Source: Rostrohypoxylon terebratum (taxonomy: Eukaryota; Ascomycota; Sordariomycetes; Xylariales; Hypoxylaceae). Taken from it: 64,000 nt of DNA. Every line of letters begins with the position of its first letter. The first letter of the stretch is position 1. The DNA is taken from contig MU385872.1 of assembly GCA_022497145.1 (NCBI GenBank), positions 1 through 64,000 of the forward strand. Reading direction: 5' to 3'. The position numbers and the translations under genes were made by a program. Under the pieces are notes generated by a model. That model made no database searches. It saw nothing but the letters and a program-made list of their open reading frames with translations, and was not told the origin of the DNA. Shown one piece after another: positions 22,412 through 35,342 of the stretch.

Positions 22412-24979
22412 ATGGCTAGCAATCAATTTTCGGTCCTCGCTTCCTCTCGCGCGCCAGGTGGCCCCTCGACATCATCTAATGCGACTGGCTCAACCACTCA
22501 ACCGCCCAAGAAAAAACATCGCGCAGGGAAGAAACATAAGAAGGCGAGACGAAAGTCATTTGCCGCACCTTCAACAGATATGGAAAATGAAGGTTTGCCC
22601 CCATCTAGCCATACCCATCGGACTAGTCTCTTCATGAACGAGAGGAATCTGAGTAATACGAGCCTGGAAAGTGAAGCGCTTCTTGATCATAGGTATGCTA
22701 CGATTCTCAATTCACGGAGTCCATATAATGAATTGATGGTTTCAATAGGGAACACCAATACCCACGTCCGCGACGACCATCGACCCTCACAGCATCCCTT
22801 CAATTGCCACAATCAAGCCGGTCACGTCCTGTACTCGGAGGTCAGAGTCAAGAATATGGCGAAGAGGAGGACAATACCGAATCCGCACCCTTACTATCCA
22901 GCTCTTCTCGACAGGATGTCGCATCTTCTCGAGGATATGGTTCGAGCGAAGGGCGACAAAAGCACGATAAATCCCTTAGCCGTCCCAATTCCGGCGGGTC
23001 TGGCCGAAAGTCTCAACTGGTTCCGATGACCCCATCCGATAGGTACAATATCAACTATCCGCCATCTATGCCTGGTACACCTCCATTAGGACCTGCGGAT
23101 CGATTGGATATGAGCTTCGGGGATATTCTGATAAGGGATGAGTTGGTTGAAGATGGTTCTCACCCCAACAGCGTACCTGAAACAGATCTAGATCAGCTTC
23201 ACGAACAGTCTCCTTTTGAGAGGCGCCATACGATTGCGCTGCAAGCTCAAGAAGATGTTTGTTTCCCTCAGGAGGGGATGTCGGAACTGGCCGAGGAGGA
23301 CGCTCAGCAACTTCGCGATAATCGAAGAGCACGCACCCGACGCCGAAGACGAAACAAGTGGCCAGATTTGTCTATTCTTGAGGAGTGGTCTAGAATTGAG
23401 AAGGAGGACCGGAGCGAGGAACGACGAATGAAGAAGATCACGGAACCGCAGTTGGTGAATGGAAGACTGCGACCAGTTCACAAGGGATGGTACCGGATAG
23501 AGGAAGAAGCCCCGTATCGATTCACCTATTTCAATGAAGAATTCCAGAGTACCATTCATAGTCAAACGATATCGGAGCTTGTTCAACCAGACGTTGGTTT
23601 CAAGGAACTTTTTCTTCCAGATCCACCGATCTTATCTGATTCGTCATCGGATGAAGAGGATGAACCTATCCTTCAAGCAGCGAGTTCGTTAAGAAATGGT
23701 GCTTCAACTATTGGCGGGAGCCGACAAACGTCTTTAACACCAAATGTCGTAACGAACGAAACCAATCCAGACACGACTCCGAAGCCAAAAACCACACCCT
23801 CTGCGGGATCCTCGAGAGACCACTCAGGTGACCGAAGTCCGATGCGGGTCAAGTCACCCCTTGCCGGCATTAAATCGCCTCCACCCAATGGACAGCAACA
23901 GCCACGGTATGGAGAGCGTCCTGTTTGGTGGCTGGACGTTTTGAGTCCCACGGAAGCAGAGATGAAAGTACTTGCGAAAACCTTTGGAATCCATCCATTG
24001 ACATCGGAGGATATCATGCTCCAGGAGCAACGTGAGAAAGTAGAACTATTCCGGCATTATTACTTTGTCAATTATAGATCATTCGATCAGGATGCCGAAT
24101 CGGAGAACCACCTGGAGCCGGTCAACATGTATGTCGTGGTGTTCCGTGAAGGTGTTATCTCCTTCCATTTCAGCCAAACTCCGCACTCGGCCAACGTACG
24201 ACGCAGAGTTCGCCAGCTTAAGGATTTCATGATTCTTAGCGCCGATTGGATTAGCTACGCAATCATTGATGATATCACAGACGTCTACCTACCTCTTATC
24301 CAGACTATCGAAGATGAAGTGGATGCTATCGATGACAGAATTTTACAGCTCCATTCGGACCCTTCTTTGTCGAGCTCTGACAAGAAGAAAAGCCTCGATA
24401 ATGAGAAGGGAGGTCCGGACACGAATGTAGAGACGGGCGGTGATATGTTGCGTCGGGTTGGCGACTGCAGAAAGAAGGTGATGAGTTTATATCGGCTGCT
24501 TGGGAACAAGGCCGACGTTATCAAAGGTTTCGCAAAGCGCTGCAATGAACACTGGGAAGTTGCTCCTCGATCCGAAATCGGGTTGTACCTCGGCGATATC
24601 CAAGATCATATCGTGACTATGACGGCCAACCTTAGTCACTACGAAATGTCGGTCTCCACCCTCAATGAACCCAGCCCATGAAGACATAGCTGACTGAAAC
24701 AGGATCCTTGCTCGATGCCACGCAAATTATATCGCGCAGATCAATATTCACATGAACGAGCGACAGGAGCAGACAGCTGACGTTTTAGGAAAGCTTACAG
24801 TGCTCGGTACGATCGTGCTCCCAATGAACATAATAACCGGTCTCTGGGGAATGAACGTTTGGGTGCCTGGTCAAGAGTATGAGGGAGATCTGAAGTGGTT
24901 TTTCGCAATCACTGCAGGATTAATCATGTTTGGGCTGGCCTGCTTTATCATCGCTAAGAGAGTATACAACATCGTCTAG
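22412..24979 (+). CDS. CorA-type Mg2+ transporter (fungal ALR/MNR2 group), 818 aa
   Basis: A magnesium channel of the plasma or vacuolar membrane. Exons: 22412-22692, 22749-24647 and 24703-24979. A long basic, serine-rich cytoplasmic N-terminus (KKKHRAGKKHKKARRK; later RARTRRRRRNKWPDLS) precedes the CorA domain, which starts near RPVWWLDVLSPTEAEMKVLA. Conserved pieces are FGIHPLTSEDIM, VELFRHYYFVNYRSF and DVYLPLIQTIEDEVDAIDDR. Two C-terminal helices follow: VLPMNIITGL and then the signature GMN in LWGMNVWVPG, then FFAITAGLIMFGLACFII. The GMN selectivity motif is intact. The last splice supplies EMILARCHANYIAQINI. The long N-terminus suggests the MNR2-like vacuolar branch, but this is inference. 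Confidence 0.93.
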
Positions 24980-26151
24980 ACTGGCCTTCGATGGCGCATC
25001 AGCGTTGTACACGATCCATGTTTGGGTATGTTGACTAGCAAGGCGTCACTCTACCCAGGCGGGGGAACATACTTCATATATGTAGGGGTTGGATACTTGC
25101 CCAATGATACCCTATATGTATGACATCGGACCATCAAGGCTCTTATTTCTTGGCCGTTTCAAACAGAGTACGAACTCCAACGATATTACCTATACATGGG
25201 AGCACCATCATTTTATTGTTATAGAACAGGCTGTGAAGCGCATTTAATTGGATATGGGAAGAGGAGAATCGGCGTTATGAGATCAGCGGCTTGAGCTGGG
25301 CGCTTTCTAATACCTTTGGGGTCGGATCCGAATAAATTTATATTCATATACATAATACATAACCTGGTACATACGGCGATACCGACATCGGTTCGTTCTT
25401 TAGACTCTTAGAGTTATATATATATATATTATATTAAAAGCTAGAAAGTATTCGTTAATGTGACTGATATCTGCCTGTTGTCTAGTGGTGTAATATTCAT
25501 GGACCTAACGCAATCAGCTAACGTCAAATGGATAGTAATATACCTGTTCCCTTTCAATATGATTCGAGGACAATTAGCTTATCACAGGATTGTCCTCTGG
25601 CAGGTTCACATGTCTCGGGAAGGATGATGATACCGGTGACGGACTGTGGCTTACCAATCTCTAACGTGTGGGCTGTGGCGGTGGAAGGATCTAACGTGTG
25701 GCGATAGCTATAGCTTTGAGAAGGTACGATTGGCCAGTATTAAGTTGCCAAGATTCTGGTACTCATTGTACTTTGTACTTTTCTCCACATCAAGTTCAGC
25801 CTCTCAACCTTAACTTTCTTCTTCGCAACTTTTACAACTTTCGCCTTCTTCATTCAACACCCAACGACCGCAGATCTGGTCAACAATCACGCGAAATCAA
25901 GATTGCAATTTCATCTCAATCGGCCGCACATATTTTTGATTGTCTGCGGTAATAACATCCGTTCAATCAATTAAAAATATCGCGACATCCAATTTCGACA
26001 AACACGCGACGAGAAACCATCAATCCTCGACCTCGCAAACACACACCGGTCTCCCAACCTCCAACCATCCGCCTCTTACCCCCCCCACGCCAAACACCCA
26101 CACCCACACCCACCCACCACCGACAAGCCTCTCCCCCACCAAGCCGTCAAG
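24980..26151. other. Intergenic between CorA transporter and U2AF
   Basis: No gene was seen. It includes a TA-rich run at 25411-25436 and, from about 25780, a CA-rich leader running into the U2AF start. Confidence 0.5.
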
Positions 26152-26781
26152 ATGGCCAACTTCCTCGCCTCGATCTTCGGCACGGAGCAGGACAAAGTGA
26201 ACTGCTCCTTCTACTACAAGATCGGCGCGTGCCGGCACGGGGACCGATGCAGCCGAAAGCACGTGAAGCCATCCTACTCGCAGACGATCCTGCTACCGTC
26301 GCTCTACCAGAACCCAGCGCACGACGCGCGGGCGCGGCTGACGCCGGAGCAGTGCGCGAACCACTTCGACGCCTTCTACGAGGACCTGTGGTGCGAGCTG
26401 TGCAAGTACGGCGAGCTGGAGGAGCTCGTGGTGTGCGACAACACCAACGACCACCTCGTCGGCAACGTGTACGCGCGCTTCAAGTACGAGGACGCCGCGC
26501 AGGCCGCCTGCGACGCGCTCAATTCTAGGTGGTACGCCGGCCGCCCCGTCTACTGCGAGCTCTCGCCCGTCACCGACTTTAGGGAGGCGTGTTGTCGGCT
26601 GAATAGCGGCGAGGGCTGCGTCAGGGGTGGATTCTGCAACTTCATACACCGCAAGAACCCCACCCCCGAGCTCGAGCGCGAGTTGACGCTGAGCACGAAG
26701 AAGTGGCTCAAGATGAGGGGACGCGATGAGAAGAGCGTTAGTCGGAGCCCCAGCCCCGAGCCCACTCGGAAGCGGTACTAG
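26152..26781 (+). CDS. U2AF small subunit (U2AF35), 209 aa, single exon
   Basis: A splicing factor that recognises the AG of the 3' splice site in a heterodimer with the large U2AF subunit; nuclear. The first CCCH zinc finger is C18-x8-C27-x5-C33-x3-H37, and Ser34 in it is conserved with human U2AF1. The UHM/RRM-like domain holds NHFDAFYEDLWCELCKYGEL, NVYARFKYEDAAQAACDALN and RWYAGRPVYCELSPVTDFRE. The second CCCH finger is ACCRLNSGEGCVRGGFCNFIH. A short RS-like tail (SRSPSPEPTRK) ends the protein. It is complete and intronless. Codon use is strongly GC3-rich compared with its neighbours, which produces long artefactual frames on the other strand. Confidence 0.97.
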   Translation: MANFLASIFGTEQDKVNCSFYYKIGACRHGDRCSRKHVKPSYSQTILLPSLYQNPAHDARARLTPEQCANHFDAFYEDLWCELCKYGELEELVVCDNTNDHLVGNVYARFKYEDAAQAACDALNSRWYAGRPVYCELSPVTDFREACCRLNSGEGCVRGGFCNFIHRKNPTPELERELTLSTKKWLKMRGRDEKSVSRSPSPEPTRKRY

Positions 26782-27881
26782 ATTCGGGTTTCGGGAGGAT
26801 GGGTCAGTTAGCCTGTGAGGTGGCATTGGTTTGTGTTTATGGGACATCCACAATCTGTGTCTAAAGAGAGGAAATGACGACCCTTCTACTTTACGACTAG
26901 GTTATGCTTCGGATCATCGCTTTAAGAGAGTGATATCCCAATCGCTTAGGCTGGAACCAGGACACATGACATGCCTACTACATACGGAGTCACGAACAAC
27001 AACAGGCTGGAACGGAAGGAATTCAGATCAGATTAGCAAGAAGCGCATTTGAGAGAAGGCAGCTGGGCTAGGGTCCGGCAGATCAACGAGAGGATACCCC
27101 CAAGTTTTCGCTAGTCTATTACTGTACGCTATAAGCAAGGCACACACGATCCCGGGGAATGGATTGACGAATGACCAACTTTTTCATGAAAAGGAAGACG
27201 TCTAGGTTCGGCGTTAATAGGAATTCCATCACCATTTTAAGACCGTCCCGAGTCTCAACTACTATGCAGTTCGCGTAAGAAGCATATACAAATTCTAAGC
27301 AAGAAAGTGACAGCCCGAATCTAGACAAGATAATAGATGCCTAGGTACCTAGAAAGTCCTTATTACCCAGTCTACCCCCTAACACTACCAGTATCTAGCA
27401 CAGTCTTCTACGAATAGGTTGATTATGATTATAAAGACAAATGTTATTTTATCCCAATGCGAGTGACGCGACGCGGCTGGTTACTGACTGCCCCAGGAGG
27501 CCCCCTCGATGCACATCTAATTCCCACTTAACACATTTTCTTTCTCTCTGCTTTCCTAACCCCGAGCCCTGAACCCTAAATTTGCGCCCCTGCCATATCA
27601 CCGCTGCTAGAAAGATAATGAAGATGTCCCCCCCCCCCATGCTATCAAACGTTGCTGTATGCCCAAGTCACGGTGTAGTAAGAAGTACTTAGCCAGAACC
27701 GGAGGTCTTGTAGATGTGGGTAAGTGCCAAGGCCAGAGTACGTGATTATGCCCTTGCCAATCGATGAGAACTAATCTGGGCTAAGTGAGTTATCGGGGGC
27801 TCTTTGTCTGTAAAAACTAGATTATAGGTAGGACACCGGCCTAGCTGATCATCCCCTTCTATTTCTACAGCGTGGCCTTTC
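26782..27881. other. Intergenic between U2AF and OSBP-related gene
   Basis: Two convergent genes end here. No gene was seen. A C10 homopolymer lies near 27630, and a CCTAGGTACCTAG palindrome is at 27340-27352. Confidence 0.5.
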
Positions 27882-29770
27882 TCATGTCTGAGCGTCGAAA
27901 AAGGCATCGTTACTTTCACCCGTATCCCCTCTCACCCTGTTTTGTCCAGGGGTTTTGGGGGTAGCCGGGAGGTTCTTCTTCAAATCTCCTGCAAAGTCAA
28001 TCAAAGGTCCGTCTGGCTTTTGGCCCGTCGATTGTAGCATAGCTGTGATATCCTTGCTGTCTTCCTTGACCTCCGGCGCTGGGCCATCGCTTTGGCCGAA
28101 GTCGATCAAGTCCGCTGTCGCGTTTTGAGGAGCCTCCTTAGTCGCATCCGGGTGCGAATGGGAATGTGCGGTCGGCGAGGGAAGATCCCATTCGCTGTGC
28201 TTTTGGCCCGGTATTATGGGGTAAATTGCCATGATTTGTTCGGCCTGTTCTTCCGGTGTCGTGCCATCACTGTGTCTTGAATTAGCAAGGATGTTTCAGC
28301 GTGCTAGTAACACCAGGGTCTGTCACCCACATGTGCGCATTGATAATCCACTCTAGATGCTCCATGTCTTCTCCCGTGCCACCGTAATCTTTGTCTACTC
28401 GTCTGAACAGTCGAGGTTGCCAATCGACACCTGCCGCGCCTCTACTCGCCGCCTCATCTCGCTGCTGATCCTCGACTTTAGTCTTTTCGTCTGTTGCTAG
28501 CTCGTGGTTTCTGTCCTTGACCGCTTGCGCCGTCTTCTGCCACAGCCTTTGCGATTCACGTTCTCCCTGTTCATCTAGCGGTCGAACGCGCGGTTTGGAT
28601 GCCTTCACCTTCCGAGCGTCGAAAAACATGTCTTTGTGCCCATTCTAGAGACATATTAGCTACCAACGAGGCAACAGATAGCCGCAAGTCACCTACTCTA
28701 AGATCCTTAATGAACATCTCTTCGCTCCATAGGCCGGATAGCTCGAAAAGTACTTGCCCGGTACGGTCGTCTTTTATTGTGCCTCCGATGGCATTGTACG
28801 TTCCGCTGACCCACCCCTTTGTCTTGAAATCGACATCGGCCGTCAAACCTAGCTCGGGACAGCGTACTACGCTGTGGTCGCCTAGTTCATACTTCATGTT
28901 ACCGAACAGGATCCCTCTCGCGTACATGTTGGGTTGTGTCAGCCAGCTAGAACCACCGTCAGTCATTAATCCTATAAATCCCTTAGGAGTTCCACGCACT
29001 ATCGTTCGCCCTTTTTACGATCCTTCCCCCTATTTGTCAACGTGAGCACAGCGATACCTTCCATTAAACTCGCGGCCGAGTTACCCAAGAACTTGCTCCT
29101 GGGTTTAAGAGTACCGTCAATACGAATGTGGTGATCCGGCGCCATGTAGAAATAGCTCGATTTGGGCGGGTGGTGGGATGTTTGTTCGGATATGTAGTAG
29201 GCGCGGGTACCGTCAGGTAGGTCCCAGTAGCAGGAGAACACCTCACCGAGGATAGGATTTAGAGGTTTCTTGACACCCCTATTGTCTTATATCAGCCTAT
29301 ATTAGCTACGGTGAGAGCAGAGGAATCATACGGTGGCCTAATATGCCAGCCACTGAGGTAGAATTTCACGACGGATACGAAGCGCTGGATCGGGTCATCG
29401 ATGTCGGGGATGGGGAGGAGCATTTCCGGGTGACACATAAAGCTATATTCGGTATAGGTAAGTTTCAAGTCCTCGCACCGGAAGCTGTGGGCTTATATGA
29501 ATCGGGACAACATACTTGGTGATCCGTTCTAGCATACTTCGAGGCTCGAGGATGAAGGTGGGTAGAACAACTCGGCTTAGGTCGGCACCTGGTCGCAGCT
29601 GGGAAATGATATGTGTAAGGACTTTCAATGTTCCTAATGTTAGGATACGTATTTCCCATGAATATCTGTTCGGAACCTTACTCACCGTTGCCCTGTTCGG
29701 GCTCGATTATGGAGGTATCATCGTCATCGGCGCCATCTCCGGACGATCTACTGCCTATATGAGGCGGCAT
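27882..29770 (-). CDS. Oxysterol-binding protein-related lipid transfer protein (Osh6/Osh7-like), 514 aa, seven exons
   Basis: A cytosolic lipid-exchange protein working at ER contact sites. Exons: 29770-29686, 29633-29516, 29442-29332, 29278-29000, 28946-28697, 28644-28331 and 28269-27882; the frame closes at 515 codons. LPTFILEPRSMLERIT at the lid resembles the phosphatidylserine-handling Osh6/7 branch more than Osh4. The family fingerprint KPLNPILGE is at 109-117 and EQTSHHPP at 136-143. The core continues as PNMYARGILFGNMKYELGD and SGLWSEEMFIKDLRNG, the last joined by splicing. The C-terminal third is charged and disordered. The extreme C-terminus reads NDAFFDAQT, close to a FFAT motif (EFFDAxE) that binds VAP proteins. 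No PH or ankyrin domain is present, so it is a short-type ORP. Confidence 0.94.
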
Positions 29771-31581
29771 TGTCAGCGAGCAAGTAGCCTTACAAAACAA
29801 ATGCAATTCTCGTACGGTCAACAGGGGTAGCTTTAGATTAGATGATTAATACGTCTTCTTCCTCCAGGGTCGGGTCGCGAAAATAAAACAAAAAGAAAAG
29901 AGTTTTGGTTCATCAGAGCTCAAAAAAGTACAAATTTCGAAATAAAGACAACTACTTCACATACTAGCATTCGACATTGTACGGCGACGACGGCCTAGGC
30001 CCGAGGTGATCTTGACTCCGTGCATCGTCTCCTTCTATCGGACCGGGTGGGATGGGACGGGATTAAGAGTCTTAATTAATAAATAAGCTTAAAAAAAGAG
30101 AGAAGTAACCCGAATCGCAGATTGTAGATTGTAGATTGTAGATTGTTAATTGTAGAACAAATGTTTTATCCTTTTATTGATAAAGACGGGAGAAGATGCA
30201 AGAGGGTTGCAACTGGAAGCAACCCGTAGCTGGTGTAGCTGGCTGGTTGGCTGGTAGCTTGTAAAGCCTGACGCCTTTGCTCCTGCTGTCACTGATCGAT
30301 GCCAATGACCAGTGTCCAACGTCCAATGTTCAATGTTCAATGTCCGGGCTGTGCAAGTATAAAAAATGTATTATGATGTACCCCTCCCCACGTTGCGGAT
30401 CTGGAGCGGATTCTCGGGCTGTTATCGATTACACATTACTGCTCTTCATGGGCACCTGGCAGCCTGGCAACCTAGTCCTTCCAGGGTTAACTGGAGGTTC
30501 AATACCTACTGGTCACCCCTAATTAGAGGGGCTGACCGATGACCTCACTAACCCCAACAAAGATTTACTTTATGTGGTATTCCGCTGAGCTGAATAGAAA
30601 AGTGTATAAAATACCTATGCGACGCGATAACTCTAACCCCATCTTGAACAAGATAATAATTAAAATACAAATACATACATGGATACGAAGTACATAGGAC
30701 AAGGCAGTACTAGGTAGGTGTACAATGAATGTGATTTTAAGCAATCCACGTCCCTCTAGAGCAATTACCTATTATTTGCACATCTTTCAAGTACTAAATA
30801 TTGATTGATATGAGTAAGTGAACAATTTAGTAGCCTAATTTAAATATACACACAATCATTGATGCCTAGTGTACTTCGTAGGCCCTACTAAGGTAATAAC
30901 CTTCATCTGAGTAAGGGATAAAAGCCTACATCCGAGTTATGTACATTACACTATGTACATCTTTGAATCCGCCACCCGAATGACCAGTGGAGTTAGGTAC
31001 ATAGTGGGTGCCGTAAAACAGTTCACTGAAAAAAGGGGGGGCGGGCGCAGGTTGAGACCACGAGGGCCAAGGGTATTCGGGTCCGATGACGTACGTCAAG
31101 CTACATATCTAGGTAGTACTAGGTATATGTAAATATGGATAGAGTGGATGCCTGCATACATAATACTAGTAGTTACTCGCAAAGATTAATTGGTTGACTC
31201 CGTCGTTAAATTTCAGCTACTACACTACTACACTACACCTCATCTGGTACCTACAACTAATCGAGCCTCCAACCTTCAACCTAGCTTCAATAAGCCAGGT
31301 ACGTAGTAGTTCCAACAGCTGAAACAACAACGTAACAAAAGTTCAGGTACAAAATTGTCTGTCGGCTAGTTCCAAGTTGGCTTTCACTTCCTGAGAAGCT
31401 CCTAGCTGCGACGTCCATAAACTTTGACTCGCCATGCCCTTCTCTTGCTTTATTCTAATAACCACTTGGGGTATCGTGTCATACATGTAGCATTACTATG
31501 CAACGCAATGCCTGTTTGGTCGAAAAACAATATGCAGTCCGTCTGCACGAATCATGTCCTCATTTCGTCGTGGCCCCCTGC
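29771..31581. other. Intergenic, 1.8 kb
   Basis: No gene was seen. It has the heptamer repeat at 30119-30146, a degenerate TCCAATG/TTCAATG run at 30313-30343, and A+T-rich DNA with TAGGTA-type motifs. Confidence 0.5.
30119..30146 (+). repeat. Heptamer tandem repeat (AGATTGT)4
   Basis: Four perfect copies of AGATTGT followed by a degenerate fifth, in the promoter-side flank of the OSBP-related gene. Confidence 0.85.
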
Positions 31582-34500
31582 TCATTTCCCCTTGCTTAAT
31601 CGTGACCCTTTGACTGGTGCGGGAAGAACCGAACAGAGCCTATCTCTCTCTGCAACATTATTAGTTCTCGACTCAGTAGCATAGGTAACTTCAATTAAGT
31701 GCTAAACTTACCAAGATTATCATCGAACATGATCGTAATATCGTCATGTTCGCCGGCAAAGTCTGGCATGTCCAGACAGAGGAATGCCGTGTCATCCGTT
31801 TCTGCACCGCCCTCACGGGGCACCTTGGGTAGTGGAAACTTGGCGTCAGCCAACTTCAATCCAGCTTTCCCGTTTCGGTTGAATGATTCGAATGAGTCGG
31901 TGCCCTTGAGTACAAAACCCATGCACTTTCCGTGATGCCAGTCCTCGAAGAATGCTAATAATTGGACCGTCTTGTCTTGCTGCACCACCTGTACACGGGT
32001 CGTACCAGCCTCCCACTTCTTGTGGATGGGCACTACCATCATTCGTCTCGAGATGTTCAGGTTAATAGCAATACCATCAAACAATACGGTATATCCGGTA
32101 AGCCCGGCTTGGAAAGAATGCAGGTCCCGGAAACTTGGGAATCTGTAAGTTCGGATTGTCTGACCGCGTTGGACGGTGCTCTGCAAACTTGCAAACTCGC
32201 GATGCGATTCTCGAGGCACATGCGTTTCCAGTATAGATACCGTCATGTCTACCTGCGGTTGTCTCAGGACGTGCAAGGTCAAAATATCCTTTGTGCCAAG
32301 CCTGAATTTCAACTCGCCAGGTCCAACATTGACCCGGTCCGTAATTGTGCTGACCACGCCAACTCCGCCTTTATCCAGTGACTCAATCTCAACTCTGAGC
32401 TTCTCTGCCAACACCGTGTTAGGAACCTCCGCGTATCTGTCGTTGATGACACGCGCACGCTGCCATGGGAGTCGTTGAACAGCCGAAATGCCTCCTTTCG
32501 TGTCACCGGTTGCCTTTGACATATTCATGCCTTCTAATGGTACTTCGGCGACTACTTCTTCATCCTTGTGAATATAAGTTCCAGTAATCATCTTCAGCAA
32601 CATCTCACGCTCTTTGTCGTCATTAAATGTCATCACCATTCTACCCTTATAATTCCCGTCGTGGAAATCCAATTGGAGAACAGGAACGCGCTGGTCACCA
32701 CGGAGCAGTGCGAATTGGACGGGGAGCTGCGGCAGGAAGGAGTGAGTCACTCCGCTAAGGGTTCGTGTCCTTGGGCCAGTAACGATGGCAACGCGGAAGC
32801 CTCGGTGGAATGTCCTCGGTCCTGTCGGGCTACTTTCCTTGAGGAGCTTCTCAAACAGTGCTATATCGCATTGCCCGACTGGCTCCTTGGGGAATGTTCT
32901 TCCTTGTGGATTCGAGTCGAAGTAATGGAAAGCGCGAAGCGATGTGGTATGCTTAACGGTCTCATCTCTGCGTGGATATAGGTAGGATTGCATCTTGGAG
33001 CTGAAATCATACATACTCCATAGCATCTTAAAATCCTGCTGCGAGCATTCGATGGCAAGCATGAACCCTCGAGGTAGCTTGAGTTCGAGTCGACAAGCTT
33101 CTGATCTCCATCTGACATCTTGCCACGTTGGGCCTGCATTCTTGTCTGCCTGTATCCGCAGCGAGACGGAGCCGTTCTGACTTGCGATAATAAAATTCAG
33201 GTTTGAATCAGTTTGCGCGCGAACAATAGACAGCATACAAGGGAAACGGGTTTGTCTTGATTCTACACCTTGTTCCATGAAGAATACGTCAGCTATAACT
33301 CGGCCGTAGTTAAAGTGTTTTGTTGTATCGCCAAGAGGCAACGCCTCTAGTGCGTCCATAGATCGGGTAGGCTGCTTGGCGGCGACCATAGCAGAACCCC
33401 ATATTCCATTGAGGAGGGCGATGATATCTTGGCTGACTGATGGATACTCTAAGAATATGAACTTGTCCATCGTCTGAGGAAGGAAGGGCTCTTCGGGAGG
33501 TAGGAAACCGTTGCGCTTCATAGACCCAGATAGCTTTCTCAGATTATTGATCAATGCTTGTCTTACATCACCCAACTCGCCATCTACAGGACTGTATTTG
33601 CCCTCCGCTATCTCGGGAAGTGCATGCTCCATTAGCCAGTACCCTTTAGCCAAGTCGGTATAGGCTTGGTATCGAGCTATAAGTAGTCGAGTTTCATCCG
33701 GGTTAGCTGGGCGACTTCTAATAATCGTCTCCAATGATGTTCTCCCTTTCAAAAACCACCACAGAGCAGCTCGGCACATATCTTCAGGTCGAGCAGTCCC
33801 TAAAGGTCTAAATTGCTCCGCATGAAGACGAAATAATTCATACAAGTGCTTCGTACGGGTGACAAAAAGCTCTAATGCCTCATCACCAGTCGAAGATGAC
33901 ACTACAGTATCGTGAAGACTCCGGTTGGCCTTCTCAGGCGAAGGCGGAAATCCGCGTGAATTGGGAGTTTGTGTTACTGGCGTAGCCTTGTGAGAGACAG
34001 GAGAGCCCGATTGGATAGACACCGAATATTGAGATGAGGGACTCTCGCCAGTGTTATATGAGTTGATAGGTGTCTCATCGGGTGACACAGGTCGCTGTGG
34101 CATGACGGGCACCATATCAAAATCTGGTAATGCATCTTGAGGTGATATGGGTGGTAGAGGCGATCTGCTGGAGGATCCATATGATTGGTTTTGCTGTACA
34201 TCTTGGTAAGAGGGAGGATTTGGCGATCTAAGAGAAGAACTTTTCGTCGGCCCTTGCTGCATTGGCGATGGCTTCAGTGGAGCTCTAGTCGACTGAGTTC
34301 GCAATACCGAGGAGACGGATTCCTGCAGTGATGGCGCCGTCGACCTGGTAGACATGGATCTTTCCGGAGGGGGCGTCGGCTCTTGCATAGTTGGTATCGT
34401 TGGTTGTTTGTGGCGTATGCTTTTCTCTCGGATTGGTTCGGGAGACGACCCTGGGTCATCCCAATCATGGTGAGAGCTAGCACTGGCACTTCTCATTGCC

Positions 34501-35342
34501 ATTCCCTCGGCCTGCCGCTGCTCCTGCTGGTGGATCTCGATGAAAGAACGACGGTTCTCATCTTTCCGGCTAGTAGGCGTATCTAAAAAGTTGGAAGGTC
34601 GAGGAGATTCGCCTGTAGGAACAGCATGAGGCTTTGGAGGTTCGGGAGATGCATAAGGAGGAGGCTCGTCGGGCCGTGAATCTGAGATCGTGCTGAAGCC
34701 TGTCTGTGTCCTGCGTATTGGACCAGGCACGAATCCTCCATCATCCCTCTGTTGCACTTCTTGGAATGCCCCTACATCTCTAGCATATTGATGACCCTCT
34801 CTGGTGGGCGGAATGGGCGCCGAGTAAGGTACAGATTTAGATCTCTTTCTCCTGCCAATCTCTGCCACCACAGTCTCGCACTCGTCACCACCTTCTCCAA
34901 TGATCTCAGGATATGTATCGGCGAAGCGAACGAAGAGGTTTTTGTGCTTCTTTGTTCGTGGGCTACGTGATCGTGTTTGTTGGGCAAGGCTCTGGGATTT
35001 GCTCTCTACTTCGAGAGTCTGGGGAAATCGGCTAGCCTTAGATGTATCGAGTGCGAGAGCCGGTGGACCCCTCGGGGCGGTAGCTGGGGGTGGAGGAAGA
35101 GGATGATTAACCATCAAACGGTCCGAGTGACCAAGGAAGTCGGAGATTTCGTTTGCACTCTCTTCGTTAGTCATTTTTCTGTCTTTAGTTCCGCTACCCC
35201 CAAATAGCTTCCCCATGAAACGATCCCTTCGTCGGGCGCCTTCTGTGGGTGCATCGTTCTCCATTGTCGTCTGTGATTTGGCGGGGTACGATGACATGTG
35301 TCTAGACTCTAGGGAACCATCAATCTGCAATGCTTCCAGCAT
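31582..35342 (-). CDS. Large conserved-looking fungal protein of unknown function, about 1,232 aa
   Basis: I do not recognise a named family. The main exon is 35342-31712. A canonical donor (gtaagt) directly before the apparent stop, a branch-like ctaataa and a ttgcag acceptor at 31650 support a last exon 31649-31582, adding ERDRLCSVLPAPVKGSRLSK to the C-terminus. Residues 1-500 are disordered and rich in Ser, Pro and Arg, with a basic start (RRRDRFMGKLFGG). From about 500 there is an ordered helical part (ELFVTRTKHLYELFRLHAEQ, DMCRAALWWFLKGRTSLETI), then a long beta-rich part that may contain PH-like folds (GYTVLFDGIAINLNISRRMM, VQLLAFFEDWHHGKCMGFVL). No enzyme motif or membrane segment was found. 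An in-frame stop just upstream supports the ATG. It may be a cytoskeletal or signalling scaffold, but that is speculation. Confidence 0.8.

Noticed and set aside
26293..26853. 186-codon frame antisense to U2AF35
   Set aside because: Same cause: the sense strand is a complete, conserved, GC3-rich protein.
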